Positions 51,475 through 60,927 of a stretch of 64,000 nucleotides of DNA are shown here, in pieces. This DNA comes from Asanoa sp. WMMD1127 (lineage in GTDB: Bacteria; Actinomycetota; Actinomycetes; Mycobacteriales; Micromonosporaceae). Location: the NCBI RefSeq assembly GCF_029626225.1, contig NZ_JARUBP010000001.1, positions 7,564,001 through 7,628,000 of the forward strand, written 5' to 3'. The position numbers were made by a program, and so were the translations under genes. Numbering within the stretch: the first letter of the stretch is position 1; each line of letters begins with the position of its first letter. The notes beneath the pieces are model-generated. The model saw only the letters and a program-made list of their open reading frames with translations, was not told where the DNA came from and did no database searches.

Positions 51475-52644
51475 GTGCTCGCCGTACTCTCGCCTGGCCA
51501 GGGCTCGCAAAAGCCCGGATTCCTCGCTCCGTGGCTCGAACTCCCCGGAGCCGAAGCCCGCCTCCGCTGGTGGTCGGCACTCTCCGGAGTCGATCTCGTG
51601 CACCTCGGCACGCAGGCCGGGGCCGACGAGATCAAGGACACGGCGCGCACCCAACCCCTGCTCGTCGCGGCGGCGCTGCTCGCCGCCGAGCGGCTGCCCC
51701 TGCACGACGTCTCGGTGGTCGCCGGGCACAGCGTCGGCGAGCTCGGCGCCGCGGCCATCGCCGGGGCGCTGACCCCCGAGACGGCCGTGACGCTGGCCGG
51801 CGTCCGCGGTCGCGAGATGGCGGCCGCCTGCGCGCTCGAGCCCACCGGCATGTCCGCCGTCCTCGGCGGCGAGGCCGACGAGGTGCTCGCCGCGATCGAG
51901 GCCCACGGCCTGCACCCCGCGAACCGCAACGGCGCGGGCCAGGTCGTGGCCGCCGGCGCGGTCGACGCGCTGGCCAAGCTCGGCGCCGAGCCGCCGGCCA
52001 AGGCGCGGGTCATCGCGCTGCAGGTCGCCGGCGCCTTCCACACCCCGTTCATGGCCCCCGCCGAACAGGCGCTGGCGGCCGTCGCGGCCGGCATCATCCC
52101 CGCCGACCCGACCCGGATCCTGCTGTCCAACCTCGACGGCGCCGCCGTGGCCCACGGCCGCGAGCTGCTGACGCGGCTGGTCCGCCAGGTCACCGCGCCG
52201 GTCCGCTGGGACCTGTGCATGCGCTCCATCGCCGACCTGGGCGTGACCGCCGTGATCGAGCTGCCGCCCGCCGGCACGCTGGCCGGTCTGGTCAAGCGCG
52301 AGCTCAAGGCCAACGGCATCGAGATCGTGACCCTCAACACGCCCGACGACCTGCCCAAGGCCCGCGATCTCGTGGCCCGGCACGGCACCGCGCCCAGTCA
52401 CGAGCCCAGCCCGGCGTTCCGCGTCGTGGTCGCCGGCACCGCCGGCCTGTTCGTCCCCGCCGAGGGGCTGGTCGAAGGCGATACCGTACGGACTGGTCAG
52501 ATCATCGGGCACGTCTCCACCCGGCAGGGCCCGGTCGACGTCGCCGCCCACGGCGACGGCCTGCTGACCGAATGGCTCGCCCACCACGACGACCCGGTCG
52601 CACCGGGCCAGCCGCTCGCGCGCATCGGAGGACATCCCGCATGA
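51475..52644 (+). CDS. fabD: malonyl-CoA:ACP transacylase with C-terminal lipoyl-like domain
   Basis: This 389-residue enzyme loads malonate onto acyl carrier protein. The FabD domain (about 1-305) has GQGSQ, nucleophile Ser86 in GHSVGE, Arg111 and His189 in GAFHTPFM. It is followed by an extra 75-residue C-terminal domain (about 314-386) with the strand/turn pattern of a biotinyl/lipoyl barrel (GLVEGDTVRTGQIIG... GLLTEWLAHHDDPVAPGQPLARI). The place of the modified lysine (EAMKM) reads STRQG, so it is probably not modified. Usual FabD length is about 310. It starts the coupled fab operon and overlaps fabH by ATGA. Confidence 0.92.
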   Translation: MLAVLSPGQGSQKPGFLAPWLELPGAEARLRWWSALSGVDLVHLGTQAGADEIKDTARTQPLLVAAALLAAERLPLHDVSVVAGHSVGELGAAAIAGALTPETAVTLAGVRGREMAAACALEPTGMSAVLGGEADEVLAAIEAHGLHPANRNGAGQVVAAGAVDALAKLGAEPPAKARVIALQVAGAFHTPFMAPAEQALAAVAAGIIPADPTRILLSNLDGAAVAHGRELLTRLVRQVTAPVRWDLCMRSIADLGVTAVIELPPAGTLAGLVKRELKANGIEIVTLNTPDDLPKARDLVARHGTAPSHEPSPAFRVVVAGTAGLFVPAEGLVEGDTVRTGQIIGHVSTRQGPVDVAAHGDGLLTEWLAHHDDPVAPGQPLARIGGHPA

Positions 52645-53585
52645 CAGGCTCTCGCATCCTTGCCTTCGGCCATTACCAGCCGTCGCGGGTGCTGACCAAC
52701 GACGACCTGGCCCAGATCGTCGACACCAACGACGAGTGGATCCGCGACCGCGTCGGCATCGTGACGCGGCGGATCGCCGACAGCGAGACCGTCGCCGACA
52801 TGGCCGGGTTCGCGGCCGAGAAGGCCCTGGCCAACGCCGGCCTCACCGCGGCCGACATCGACCTTGTCGTCGTGGCCACCTGCAGCTCCGTCGACCGCAG
52901 CCCCAACGTGGCCTGCCGGGTCGCCGCCAAGCTGGGCATCAACGCGCCGGGCGCCTACGACCTCAACACCGCGTGCTCCGGCTTCTCATACGCCCTGGGC
53001 ACCGTCGACCACGCCATCCGCGCCGGGGCCGCCCGCAACGCGATCGTCATCGGCGCCGAGAAGCTCTCCGACTTCACCGACTGGACCGACCGCTCGACCT
53101 GCATCATCTTCGGCGACGGCGCCGGGGCGGCGGTGGTCACCGCGGCCGCCGACGACGAGCCCGCCGGCGTGGGCCCGGTCATCTGGGGCTCGGTGCCGGA
53201 GAAGTCCGACGCCGTCCGCATCGAGGGCTGGCGCCCCTACATCGCGCAGGAGGGTCAGCAGGTCTTCCGCTGGGCCACCACCGCGCTGGCCCCGTTGGCC
53301 CTCCAGGCCTGCGAGCGGGCCGGCGTCGCGCCCGAGGAGATCGCGGCCTTCGTGCCGCACCAGGCCAACGCCCGCATCATCGACGGCATCGCCAAGCGGC
53401 TCGGCATGCCGCAGGCGGTCGTCGCCAAGGACATCGTCGAGTCCGGCAACACGTCGGCCGCGAGCGTGCCGCTGGCCCTGTCGAAGCTGATCGAACGGCG
53501 CGAGGTGCCCTCGGGCGCACCCGTCCTGCTGTTCGGCTTCGGCGGCGGCCTAACGTACGCCGGGCAGGTTGTTCGCTGCCCGTAA
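52641..53585 (+). CDS. fabH: beta-ketoacyl-ACP synthase III
   Basis: This 314-residue thiolase-fold enzyme condenses an acyl-CoA primer with malonyl-ACP to start fatty-acid synthesis. The Cys112-His240-Asn270 triad is visible in LNTACSGFS, VPHQANARI and SGNTSAASVP. Length and the FGFGGGLTYAGQVV terminus are typical. In actinobacteria this enzyme prefers branched primers. The ATGA overlap with fabD and position before acpP match the conserved operon order. Confidence 0.95.
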   Translation: MTGSRILAFGHYQPSRVLTNDDLAQIVDTNDEWIRDRVGIVTRRIADSETVADMAGFAAEKALANAGLTAADIDLVVVATCSSVDRSPNVACRVAAKLGINAPGAYDLNTACSGFSYALGTVDHAIRAGAARNAIVIGAEKLSDFTDWTDRSTCIIFGDGAGAAVVTAAADDEPAGVGPVIWGSVPEKSDAVRIEGWRPYIAQEGQQVFRWATTALAPLALQACERAGVAPEEIAAFVPHQANARIIDGIAKRLGMPQAVVAKDIVESGNTSAASVPLALSKLIERREVPSGAPVLLFGFGGGLTYAGQVVRCP

Positions 53586-53631
53586 CGCACGCTCATCGAC
53601 AACATCAACGAACCGGAAGGACAACACAGAA

Positions 53632-53871
53632 ATGACCCGTGACGAGATCACGTCGGGCCTGGCCGAGATCCTGGAAGAGGTCGCCGGGGTCAACCCCGAC
53701 GACGTGGCCGAGGAGAAGTCCTTCACGGACGACCTCGACGTCGACTCGCTCTCCATGGTCGAGGTCGTCGTGGCGGCCGAGGAGAAGTTCGGCGTCAAGA
53801 TCCCCGACAACGAGGTGCAGAACCTCAAGACCGTCGGCGACGCCGTGACCTACATCGAGTCGAACGCCTGA
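53632..53871 (+). CDS. acpP: acyl carrier protein
   Basis: This 79-residue acidic four-helix protein has the phosphopantetheine attachment site Ser39 in the DLDVDSLSMVEVV motif. It carries growing acyl chains for FabH and FabF. ATG 53632 follows GGAAGG by about 11 nt, a somewhat long spacing. It lies between fabH and fabF, with only one nucleotide before the fabF start. Confidence 0.96.
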   Translation: MTRDEITSGLAEILEEVAGVNPDDVAEEKSFTDDLDVDSLSMVEVVVAAEEKFGVKIPDNEVQNLKTVGDAVTYIESNA

Positions 53872-53872
53872 C

Positions 53873-55099
<1,227 letters not shown>

Positions 55100-55133
55100 C
55101 ACCGGGCTTCGCACAACACGGGGGGTAACTGCG

Positions 55134-56558
55134 ATGACCAGGAGCATGGCGCTCGACGAACAACAGGCGGCCGTCGACTACCGGGATCCGGAGGTGCGGC
55201 TGCGGGCCCTGTTCGACGCCGGCACCCTGCGCCTGGTCGCGCCCCGCGACGACTCGGGGGTGCTCGCCGCGCGCGGCGAGATCGACGGCACGCCGGTGGT
55301 CGCGTACGCGACGGACGCCACCCGGATGGGCGGCGCGATGGGCACCGAGGGCTGCCGGCACGTCGTCGACGCGATCGACGCCGCTGTCCGCGAGCGGGTG
55401 CCGGTGCTCGGGCTCTGGCACTCGGGCGGCGCCCGGCTGGCCGAGGGTGTCGTGGCGCTGGACGCGGTCGGCCAGGTCTTCGCGGCCATGGTGCGGGCGT
55501 CCGGCCGGGTGCCGCAGATCTCCGTGGTGCTCGGGCCGGCGGCCGGTGGCGCGGCGTACGGGCCGGCGCTGACCGACATCGTGGTGATGAGCGGCGCGGG
55601 CCGGATCTTCGTGACCGGTCCCGAGGTGGTCCGCAGCGTCACCGGCGAGCAGGTCGACATGGAGCGTCTCGGCGGCCCCGAGCCGCACGGCCGGCGCTCC
55701 GGCGTCGTGCACGTGACCACCAAGGACGACGGGTCCGCGCTGGCCGAGGCCCGCAAGCTCGCCTCGCTGCTGGGCCGGCAGGGGCGGATCTCGCCGGTCG
55801 ACGTGGCCACCGACGACCCCGACCACGACCTGACGAGCACCATGCCGGCCGAGACCAACCGGGCGTACGACGTGCGGCCCGTGGTCAAGGCCCTGCTCGA
55901 CGAGCCCGGCGTGGAGCTGCACGCCAAGTGGGCCCCGAACATCGTCACCACCCTTGGCCGGTTCGGCGGCCGCACGGTCGGCGTGATCGCCAACAACCCG
56001 CTGCGCCTCGGCGGCTGCCTGGACGCGGCCAGCGCCGAGAAGGCGGCCCGGTTCGTCCGGATGTGTGACGCGCTGGGCGTGCCGCTGGTCGTCCTGGTCG
56101 ACGTGCCCGGCTACCTGCCCGGCCTCGGCCAGGAGTGGGACGGCGTGGTGCGCCGCGGCGCCAAGCTCCTGCACGCCTTCGCCGAGGCGGTCGTGCCCCG
56201 GGTGACGCTCGTGACCCGCAAGGCGTACGGCGGCGCGTACATCGCGATGAACTCCCGATCGCTCGGCGCCACCGCGGTGTTCGCCTGGCCCGCCGCCGAG
56301 ATCGCGGTGATGGGCGCCTCGGCGGCCGTCAACGTGCTGCACCGCAAGAAGCTGGCCGCCGCGCCGCACGAGGAGCGCGAGGCGCTGCGGACGTTGCTGA
56401 TCGAGCAGCAGATCAAGGAGGCCGGCGGCGTGCAGCGGGCCCTGGAGATCGGCGTGGTCGACGACGTGATCGAGCCGGGCGAGACCCGGCGCCGGATCGC
56501 CGAGGCACTGGCCGCGGCCCCGGCCGCCCGGGGAGCGCACGGCAACATCCCGCTCTGA
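55134..56558 (+). CDS. accD: acyl-CoA carboxylase beta (carboxyltransferase) subunit
   Basis: This 474-residue carboxyltransferase transfers CO2 from biotin to acetyl- or propionyl-CoA. Two crotonase-fold halves are visible, with LGLWHSGGARLAEG, VVLGPAAGGAAYGPALTD (oxyanion hole), VVLVDVPGYLPGLGQEWDG and TRKAYGGAYIAMNSRSLGA. It resembles AccD6/AccB-type beta subunits encoded after fab genes in actinobacteria. ATG 55134 follows a GGGGGGT tract; an in-frame ATG lies 12 nt later. The biotin subunit is not in the window. Confidence 0.93.
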   Translation: MTRSMALDEQQAAVDYRDPEVRLRALFDAGTLRLVAPRDDSGVLAARGEIDGTPVVAYATDATRMGGAMGTEGCRHVVDAIDAAVRERVPVLGLWHSGGARLAEGVVALDAVGQVFAAMVRASGRVPQISVVLGPAAGGAAYGPALTDIVVMSGAGRIFVTGPEVVRSVTGEQVDMERLGGPEPHGRRSGVVHVTTKDDGSALAEARKLASLLGRQGRISPVDVATDDPDHDLTSTMPAETNRAYDVRPVVKALLDEPGVELHAKWAPNIVTTLGRFGGRTVGVIANNPLRLGGCLDAASAEKAARFVRMCDALGVPLVVLVDVPGYLPGLGQEWDGVVRRGAKLLHAFAEAVVPRVTLVTRKAYGGAYIAMNSRSLGATAVFAWPAAEIAVMGASAAVNVLHRKKLAAAPHEEREALRTLLIEQQIKEAGGVQRALEIGVVDDVIEPGETRRRIAEALAAAPAARGAHGNIPL

Positions 56559-56563
56559 GCGCG

Positions 56564-56779
56564 CTAACGGTTGCGCGGGTGGTTCTTGCCCATGCGCTCG
56601 TTGCCGCGCCGGTAGTTGCCGGTCCACCGGGCCATCACGCCCTGCGGGTCGGCGTCGACCTCGGCCAGGAACTCCGCCGCCCGACCGCCACGCAGCGTGG
56701 TGGCCGGGCGGCCGTGGTGGAGGATCACGACTGACCCGTCGGCCCGTTCCTCGTAGGTGAATCCGTGCGCCGGTGGCAT
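56564..56779 (-). CDS. small conserved-looking hypothetical protein
   Basis: This 71-residue basic protein has a beta-rich beginning (FTYEERADGSVVILHHGRPATTLRG), a short helix (GRAAEFLAEVDADPQGVMARW) and a strongly basic tail (GNYRRGNERMGKNHPRNR), suggesting nucleic-acid or surface binding. I believe similar short proteins occur in other actinobacteria but know no function. It is convergent with accD and divergent from the methyltransferase at 56807. Confidence 0.65.
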   Translation of the reverse strand: MPPAHGFTYEERADGSVVILHHGRPATTLRGGRAAEFLAEVDADPQGVMARWTGNYRRGNERMGKNHPRNR

Positions 56780-56793
56780 GCCGGGCAGCGTAA

Positions 56794-56799
56794 TAAGGT
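56794..56799 (+). promoter_or_regulatory. -10 element TAAGGT, leaderless start
   Basis: TAAGGT ends 7 nt before GTG 56807, and no Shine-Dalgarno is present. Confidence 0.5.
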
Positions 56800-56806
56800 G
56801 TGTGCC

Positions 56807-57523
56807 GTGGAAGCGACCGAGATCCGCAAGCTCGCCGCGCTCGAAGACCGCCACTGGTGGTACGCCGAGCGCCGCGCGCTGCTGGCCCGATCGCTGCGCC
56901 GGCTCGGCGGCCCGCCCGGCGCCGCGCTCGACATCGGCGCGGCCGGTGGCGGCAACACCCGGGTGCTGCGGGCGCACGGGTGGCGGCCGGTGGCGCTCGA
57001 ATACAGCACCGAGGGCGCGGAGGTGGCGCTGGAGCGAGGCCTGTCGGTGATGCGCGCCGACGCCCGCACGCTGCCGGTGCGCAGCGGGTCGCTCGATCTG
57101 GTGACGGCGTTCGACGTGCTCGAGCACATCGACGAGGACCACGAGGCCACGGCGGAGATCCTGCGGGTCCTGCGGCCGGGTGGCACGGTGCTGATCGCCG
57201 TACCCGCCGACATGAGGCTCTGGTCGGCGCACGACGTGGCGGTCGGTCACGTGCGGCGCTACGACCGGGCCGGGCTGCGGGCCGTGGTCGAGAAGGCGGG
57301 GCTGGTCGTCGACGAGCTGTGGAGCTGGAACGTGCTGCTCAAGCCGGTCGCCGCGTGGCGCCGGCGCAGCTCCACCGGCAGCGACCTCGACGACATCGCC
57401 GCGCCCGTCAACCTGGGCCTGCGCGCGGTGGTCGCAGCCGAGCGCTATCTTCCGGTGAAGTCCTGGCCCGGCGTCTCGCTGATGCTGCGCGCCCACCGCC
57501 CCGGTCCCGTCGCAGAGAGGTAG
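56807..57523 (+). CDS. class I SAM-dependent methyltransferase
   Basis: This 238-residue Rossmann methyltransferase has DRHWWYAERRALLARSL at the start, SAM motif ALDIGAAGGGNTRVL, motif II LEYSTEGAEVALERG, the LDLVTAFDVLEHIDEDH block and RPGGTVLIAVPA. It is of the Methyltransf_11/UbiE-like kind often acting on lipids or sugars. The next gene is another methyltransferase 6 nt downstream; the two are probably co-transcribed and may act in one modification pathway. Substrate unknown. Confidence 0.88.
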   Translation: MEATEIRKLAALEDRHWWYAERRALLARSLRRLGGPPGAALDIGAAGGGNTRVLRAHGWRPVALEYSTEGAEVALERGLSVMRADARTLPVRSGSLDLVTAFDVLEHIDEDHEATAEILRVLRPGGTVLIAVPADMRLWSAHDVAVGHVRRYDRAGLRAVVEKAGLVVDELWSWNVLLKPVAAWRRRSSTGSDLDDIAAPVNLGLRAVVAAERYLPVKSWPGVSLMLRAHRPGPVAER

Positions 57524-57529
57524 TCCCCC

Positions 57530-58156
57530 GTGCTGGCCCCGCTGAAGAACCTGCTCGGCAACGTCACCATGTACGTCGCCCTGCAGAAGGCGCTCGGCTC
57601 CGACCGCCTCCGCTACCGCTGCCTGGACGAGCTCGACCTGCACGACGGCGACACGGTGATCGACGTCGGCTGCGGGCCGGCGTACTACTTCGACCGGCTC
57701 CCGAAGGTGACCTACTTCGGGTTCGACACGTCGGAGCGCTACGTCGCCCACGCGCGGGCCCGCTACGGCTCCCCGCGGGCGACGTTCTCCACCGAGATCT
57801 TCGGTGAGCAGCACCTGGGCGTCCTGCCGCCCGCCGACGCCGTGCTGCTGCTCGGCCTGCTGCACCACCTCTCCGACGACGACTCGCGGTCGCTGCTGCG
57901 GGTCGCGTCGCAGGCCCTGGCGCCGGGCGGCACGGTCATCGCGGTCGACACCTGCTACGCGCCCGGGCAGGGCCGCGTCTCGAAGTGGATGAGCGACAAC
58001 GACCGCGGCGAGCACGTCCGCGAGCCGGCCGCCTTCGAGGCGCTGGCCCGCGAGTCCTTCGCCGACGTCTCCGGCGAGGTCGTCGACGACGCGATCCGGG
58101 TGCCCTCCGCGTTCTGGCTGATGCGGATGGCCAGCCCGCTGCACGCCCGGGTCTGA
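57530..58156 (+). CDS. class I SAM-dependent methyltransferase
   Basis: This 208-residue methyltransferase has motif I VIDVGCGPAYYFDRL, motif II FGFDTSERYVAHARARYG, and DAVLLLGLLHHLSDDD followed by APGGTVIAVDTCYAPGQGRVSKW. It is shorter than the gene before it and only distantly similar, so it is not a duplicate. GAGAGG precedes the GTG start. It is followed after 3 nt by the GHKL ATPase gene. Substrate unknown. Confidence 0.88.
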   Translation: MLAPLKNLLGNVTMYVALQKALGSDRLRYRCLDELDLHDGDTVIDVGCGPAYYFDRLPKVTYFGFDTSERYVAHARARYGSPRATFSTEIFGEQHLGVLPPADAVLLLGLLHHLSDDDSRSLLRVASQALAPGGTVIAVDTCYAPGQGRVSKWMSDNDRGEHVREPAAFEALARESFADVSGEVVDDAIRVPSAFWLMRMASPLHARV

Positions 58157-58159
58157 CCC

Positions 58160-59368
58160 TTGCGCCGGGTCCACCTGGAGGCGGCCGAGGACCATGTGCA
58201 GCGGCTGGCGCGCGAGGGTGACCCGCTCGGCGCGGTCAAGGAGCTGGTCTGGAACGCGCTCGACGCCGACGCGAACCTCGTCGAGGTGGTCCTCCACCGG
58301 TCGCCGCTCGGGGCCGTCGAGCGGGTGACCGTGCGCGACGACGGCACCGGCATGGCGCCCGAGGCGCTGGCCGCCGCGTTCGACCGGATCGGCGGCTCGT
58401 GGAAGAAGTGGACCGCCGGCACCCTGCTCAAGCAGCGGACCCTGCACGGCAGCAACGGGCAAGGGCGGCTCCGGGCGTACGCGCTCGGCGACCACATCCG
58501 GTGGACCACCGTGGCCGACGGCGTGGGCGGGCGGTCCCGGACGGAGGTCTACGCGCACGCCGGCGCTCGCAACGACTTCCTGATCGGCGACAGCGAGCCG
58601 ACCCGGGCCGCGACCGGGACGGTGGTCGAGGCGTGGGGCAAGCAGTCGCCCCGGCTCGACCGCCTGCCGCTGCGGGCCCACCACCGCCGGCTGACCGCCG
58701 AGTTGGCGCCCTACCTGACCGCGTACCCGGAGGTCACCGTCGTCTACGACGGCGTGCCGGTCGACCCTGGCACCTCGATCCGGCACACCGCCGTCTATCC
58801 GCTGCCCGTCGACGACGCGCGGCTCAAGGTCGTCGAGTGGTCGGCGGCGGTGGATCGCGAGCTGCTGCTCTGCGACGGCAACGGCATCCCGGTCGCCTCG
58901 GTCGACGCGGGCATCCGGGCACCCGGGTTCGCGTTCACGGCGTACGTCCTGTGGGCGCCGATGGCCGACCACGTGGGCGACGTGCACCTCGGCGACGCGT
59001 ACGACAGTGCGGTCACGGTTCTGTTGGGCGTGGCCCGGGAGCAGCTGCGGGCGCACTTCCGGGACCGGACCGACGACCGCCGCCGTGAGCTGCTCGAGCG
59101 CTGGCGGGCCGAGGGCAGTTATCCGCCCATGCTCGGCGACGAGCGCGAACAGGAGACGTTCGACCAGGTGGCCACCACCGTGCACCGGCACCTGCCCCGC
59201 CGTGCCGCCCAGCGCCGGGCCACGCTCGCGCTGCTGCGCGAGGCGCTGCGGGCCCGGCCGGAGCGGGCGCTGCTGGACGAGGTGTTCACGCTGACCGACG
59301 ACGAGCGGGCGCAGCTCGACAAGCTCTTCGCGCGGGCGTCCTATCCGGACCGGGCGCGCCGCGACTGA
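58160..59368 (+). CDS. GHKL-type ATPase (Hsp90/MutL-like ATP-binding protein)
   Basis: This 402-residue protein has the GHKL ATP site: N-box ELVWNALDADA, G1 box VRDDGTGMA, and a G2-like GSNGQGRLRAYALGD. It belongs to the 'ATP-binding protein' group related to Hsp90/MutL. As I recall it, many relatives are considerably longer, continuing beyond the point where this one ends, so it may be C-terminally truncated or a short subtype. The only start is an apparent TTG at 58160. It overlaps the convergent channel gene by 28 nt. Confidence 0.8.
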   Translation: MRRVHLEAAEDHVQRLAREGDPLGAVKELVWNALDADANLVEVVLHRSPLGAVERVTVRDDGTGMAPEALAAAFDRIGGSWKKWTAGTLLKQRTLHGSNGQGRLRAYALGDHIRWTTVADGVGGRSRTEVYAHAGARNDFLIGDSEPTRAATGTVVEAWGKQSPRLDRLPLRAHHRRLTAELAPYLTAYPEVTVVYDGVPVDPGTSIRHTAVYPLPVDDARLKVVEWSAAVDRELLLCDGNGIPVASVDAGIRAPGFAFTAYVLWAPMADHVGDVHLGDAYDSAVTVLLGVAREQLRAHFRDRTDDRRRELLERWRAEGSYPPMLGDEREQETFDQVATTVHRHLPRRAAQRRATLALLREALRARPERALLDEVFTLTDDERAQLDKLFARASYPDRARRD

Positions 59369-60258
59369 TCGTCCTCGGCGCCCCGGTCGATCCGCAGCTC
59401 CCGTTCGAGCTCCGCCAGCGCCGACCGCAGGTCGTCGATCCGCTGGGTGATCGCAATCCGGTCGACCTCGTCGGGCACGCCGTCGCCGTCCCGGTCGGCC
59501 AGGCCCTCGCTGATCTCCAGCCGCCGGGCCTCCTCCATGGAGTTGACGATGACCGCGATCAGGATGTTGAGCAGCAGGTTCGCGGTGATCAGCACGTAGC
59601 TGACGTAGTAGACGAGGGTCCACGGCGAGACCTCCAGGCCCTGTTGGATCAGGTCCGGCAGGGTCTCCTGCGAGAGCAGCACGAACAGGGTCAGCACGGC
59701 GCGGCCGATCGTGCCGTACTGGTCCGGGAAGCGCTCGCCGAAGATCAGCCAGCCGGCCATGCCGTAGACGTAGAGGGTGACCAGCGCCAGCGCCAGGAAA
59801 CCGCCCACGCCGGGCAGGCTGCGCAGCAGGGCGGTGACGATGGTGCGAAGGCCGGGCGAGAACCGCACGAGCCGGAGTACGCGGGCGATGCGCACGATCC
59901 GCAGGACGGTCGAGTCGCCGCGCAGTGGCGGGATGAAGGCGGCCGCGATGACCACGAAGTCGAAGACGTTCCAGCCGTGCCGGAAGAAGTCCTGCGGCCG
60001 GCGGCCGTACGCGCCGATCCGGATGGCGATCTCCAGCACGAAGACGGCCCGGAACGCCCACTCGAGCCCGTGCAGCAGCGGCCGGGCGTGGCCGAGGTGC
60101 GGGTAGGTCTCGATGCCCAGCACCACCGCGTTGGCCCCGATCACGGCGACGATCACGACGTCGAAGGCGCGCGACCCGGTGATCCGGGCACACCTGCGCG
60201 CGAACGCCGACGTGCTCGCCGGTGTGGCCCGCTGGGTCGGCACCGCCCGCTTGATCAT
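59341..60258 (-). CDS. voltage-gated-type ion channel (NaChBac-like)
   Basis: This 305-residue protein of the single-domain voltage-gated cation channel family shows the S1-S6 layout. S4 is a positively charged RIVRIARVLRLVRFSPGLRTIV. The pore helix and filter are TLFVLLSQETLPDLIQQG, and S6 ends in LLLNILIAVIVNSMEEA. The filter differs from the NaChBac TLESW, so ion selectivity cannot be inferred. A cytoplasmic C-terminal coiled segment follows S6. ATG 60258 was chosen because TACGAT ends 6 nt upstream. Confidence 0.85.
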   Translation of the reverse strand: MIKRAVPTQRATPASTSAFARRCARITGSRAFDVVIVAVIGANAVVLGIETYPHLGHARPLLHGLEWAFRAVFVLEIAIRIGAYGRRPQDFFRHGWNVFDFVVIAAAFIPPLRGDSTVLRIVRIARVLRLVRFSPGLRTIVTALLRSLPGVGGFLALALVTLYVYGMAGWLIFGERFPDQYGTIGRAVLTLFVLLSQETLPDLIQQGLEVSPWTLVYYVSYVLITANLLLNILIAVIVNSMEEARRLEISEGLADRDGDGVPDEVDRIAITQRIDDLRSALAELERELRIDRGAEDDQSRRARSG

Positions 60259-60264
60259 CAATGG

Positions 60265-60270
60265 ATCGTA
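60265..60270 (-). promoter_or_regulatory. -10 element TACGAT, leaderless start of channel
   Basis: On the minus strand TACGAT ends 6 nt before ATG 60258, and no Shine-Dalgarno is present. Confidence 0.45.
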
Positions 60271-60291
60271 GTTGGCGCGCCCGCCGGCCCC

Positions 60292-60927
60292 TTAGGACAC
60301 GATGGCCGAACGGCGGGCGAGCACCGCGTCCGCGATCGCCCGCGGCGCCGTGTCGGGGTTGCCGGAGCGGTAGGGCGGGCGTGGGTCGTACTCGTGCGCG
60401 AGCTGGATCGCCTGCGCCACCGCGTCGCCCGCGATCCGGCCGGCCAGCGCGAATGCCATGTCCAGGCCGGCGGAGACCCCGGCCGCGGTGACGTACTTGC
60501 CGTCGAACACGACCCGATCCCCGACCGGCAGCGCGCCGTGGTCGGCCAGTTGGTCGCGGACCAGCCAGTGGCTCGTCGCGGAGCGGCCGGTCAACAGGCC
60601 GGCCGCGGCGAGCAGGAGAGAGCCGCTGCAGACCGAGGTCGTCCAGGTGGTGTGCGGGTCCACGGCCCGCAGCCACCGCTGGACCGGCCCGTCGACCATG
60701 TGCGCGTTCTGGCCCGGGCCGCCGGGCACGACCACCACGTCGGCCGTCGACACGTCGGCCAGCGCCGCGTCCGCCACGAGACGCAGCGAGCCGACCTCGT
60801 TGGTCACCGGGCCGGGCCGCTCGGCGACGAACACGACCTCGGCGCCGGGCAGATGACTGAGCACGTCGTACGGGCCGACGGCGTCGAGCGCGGTGAACCG
60901 GTCGAACAGCAGGACGGCGATCAGCAC
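60292..60927 (-). CDS. DJ-1/PfpI-family protein
   Basis: This 211-residue DJ-1/PfpI (ThiJ) superfamily protein has the nucleophile Cys100 in TSVCSGSLLLAAAGLL, the LLFDRFTALDAVGPYDVLS beginning and the VVVPGGPGQN loop. It resembles isonitrile hydratase-like members; the natural substrate is unknown. GTG 60927 overlaps the upstream hydrolase stop by 7 nt, with a GAGGGAG ribosome site. It is the last gene of a TetR-led operon. Confidence 0.88.
   Translation of the reverse strand: MLIAVLLFDRFTALDAVGPYDVLSHLPGAEVVFVAERPGPVTNEVGSLRLVADAALADVSTADVVVVPGGPGQNAHMVDGPVQRWLRAVDPHTTWTTSVCSGSLLLAAAGLLTGRSATSHWLVRDQLADHGALPVGDRVVFDGKYVTAAGVSAGLDMAFALAGRIAGDAVAQAIQLAHEYDPRPPYRSGNPDTAPRAIADAVLARRSAIVS

Noticed and set aside
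56564-60676. A 1,370-codon open frame on the minus strand
   Set aside because: It is antisense to clear methyltransferase and GHKL genes. Only its last 71 codons (from 56779) look like a real protein.
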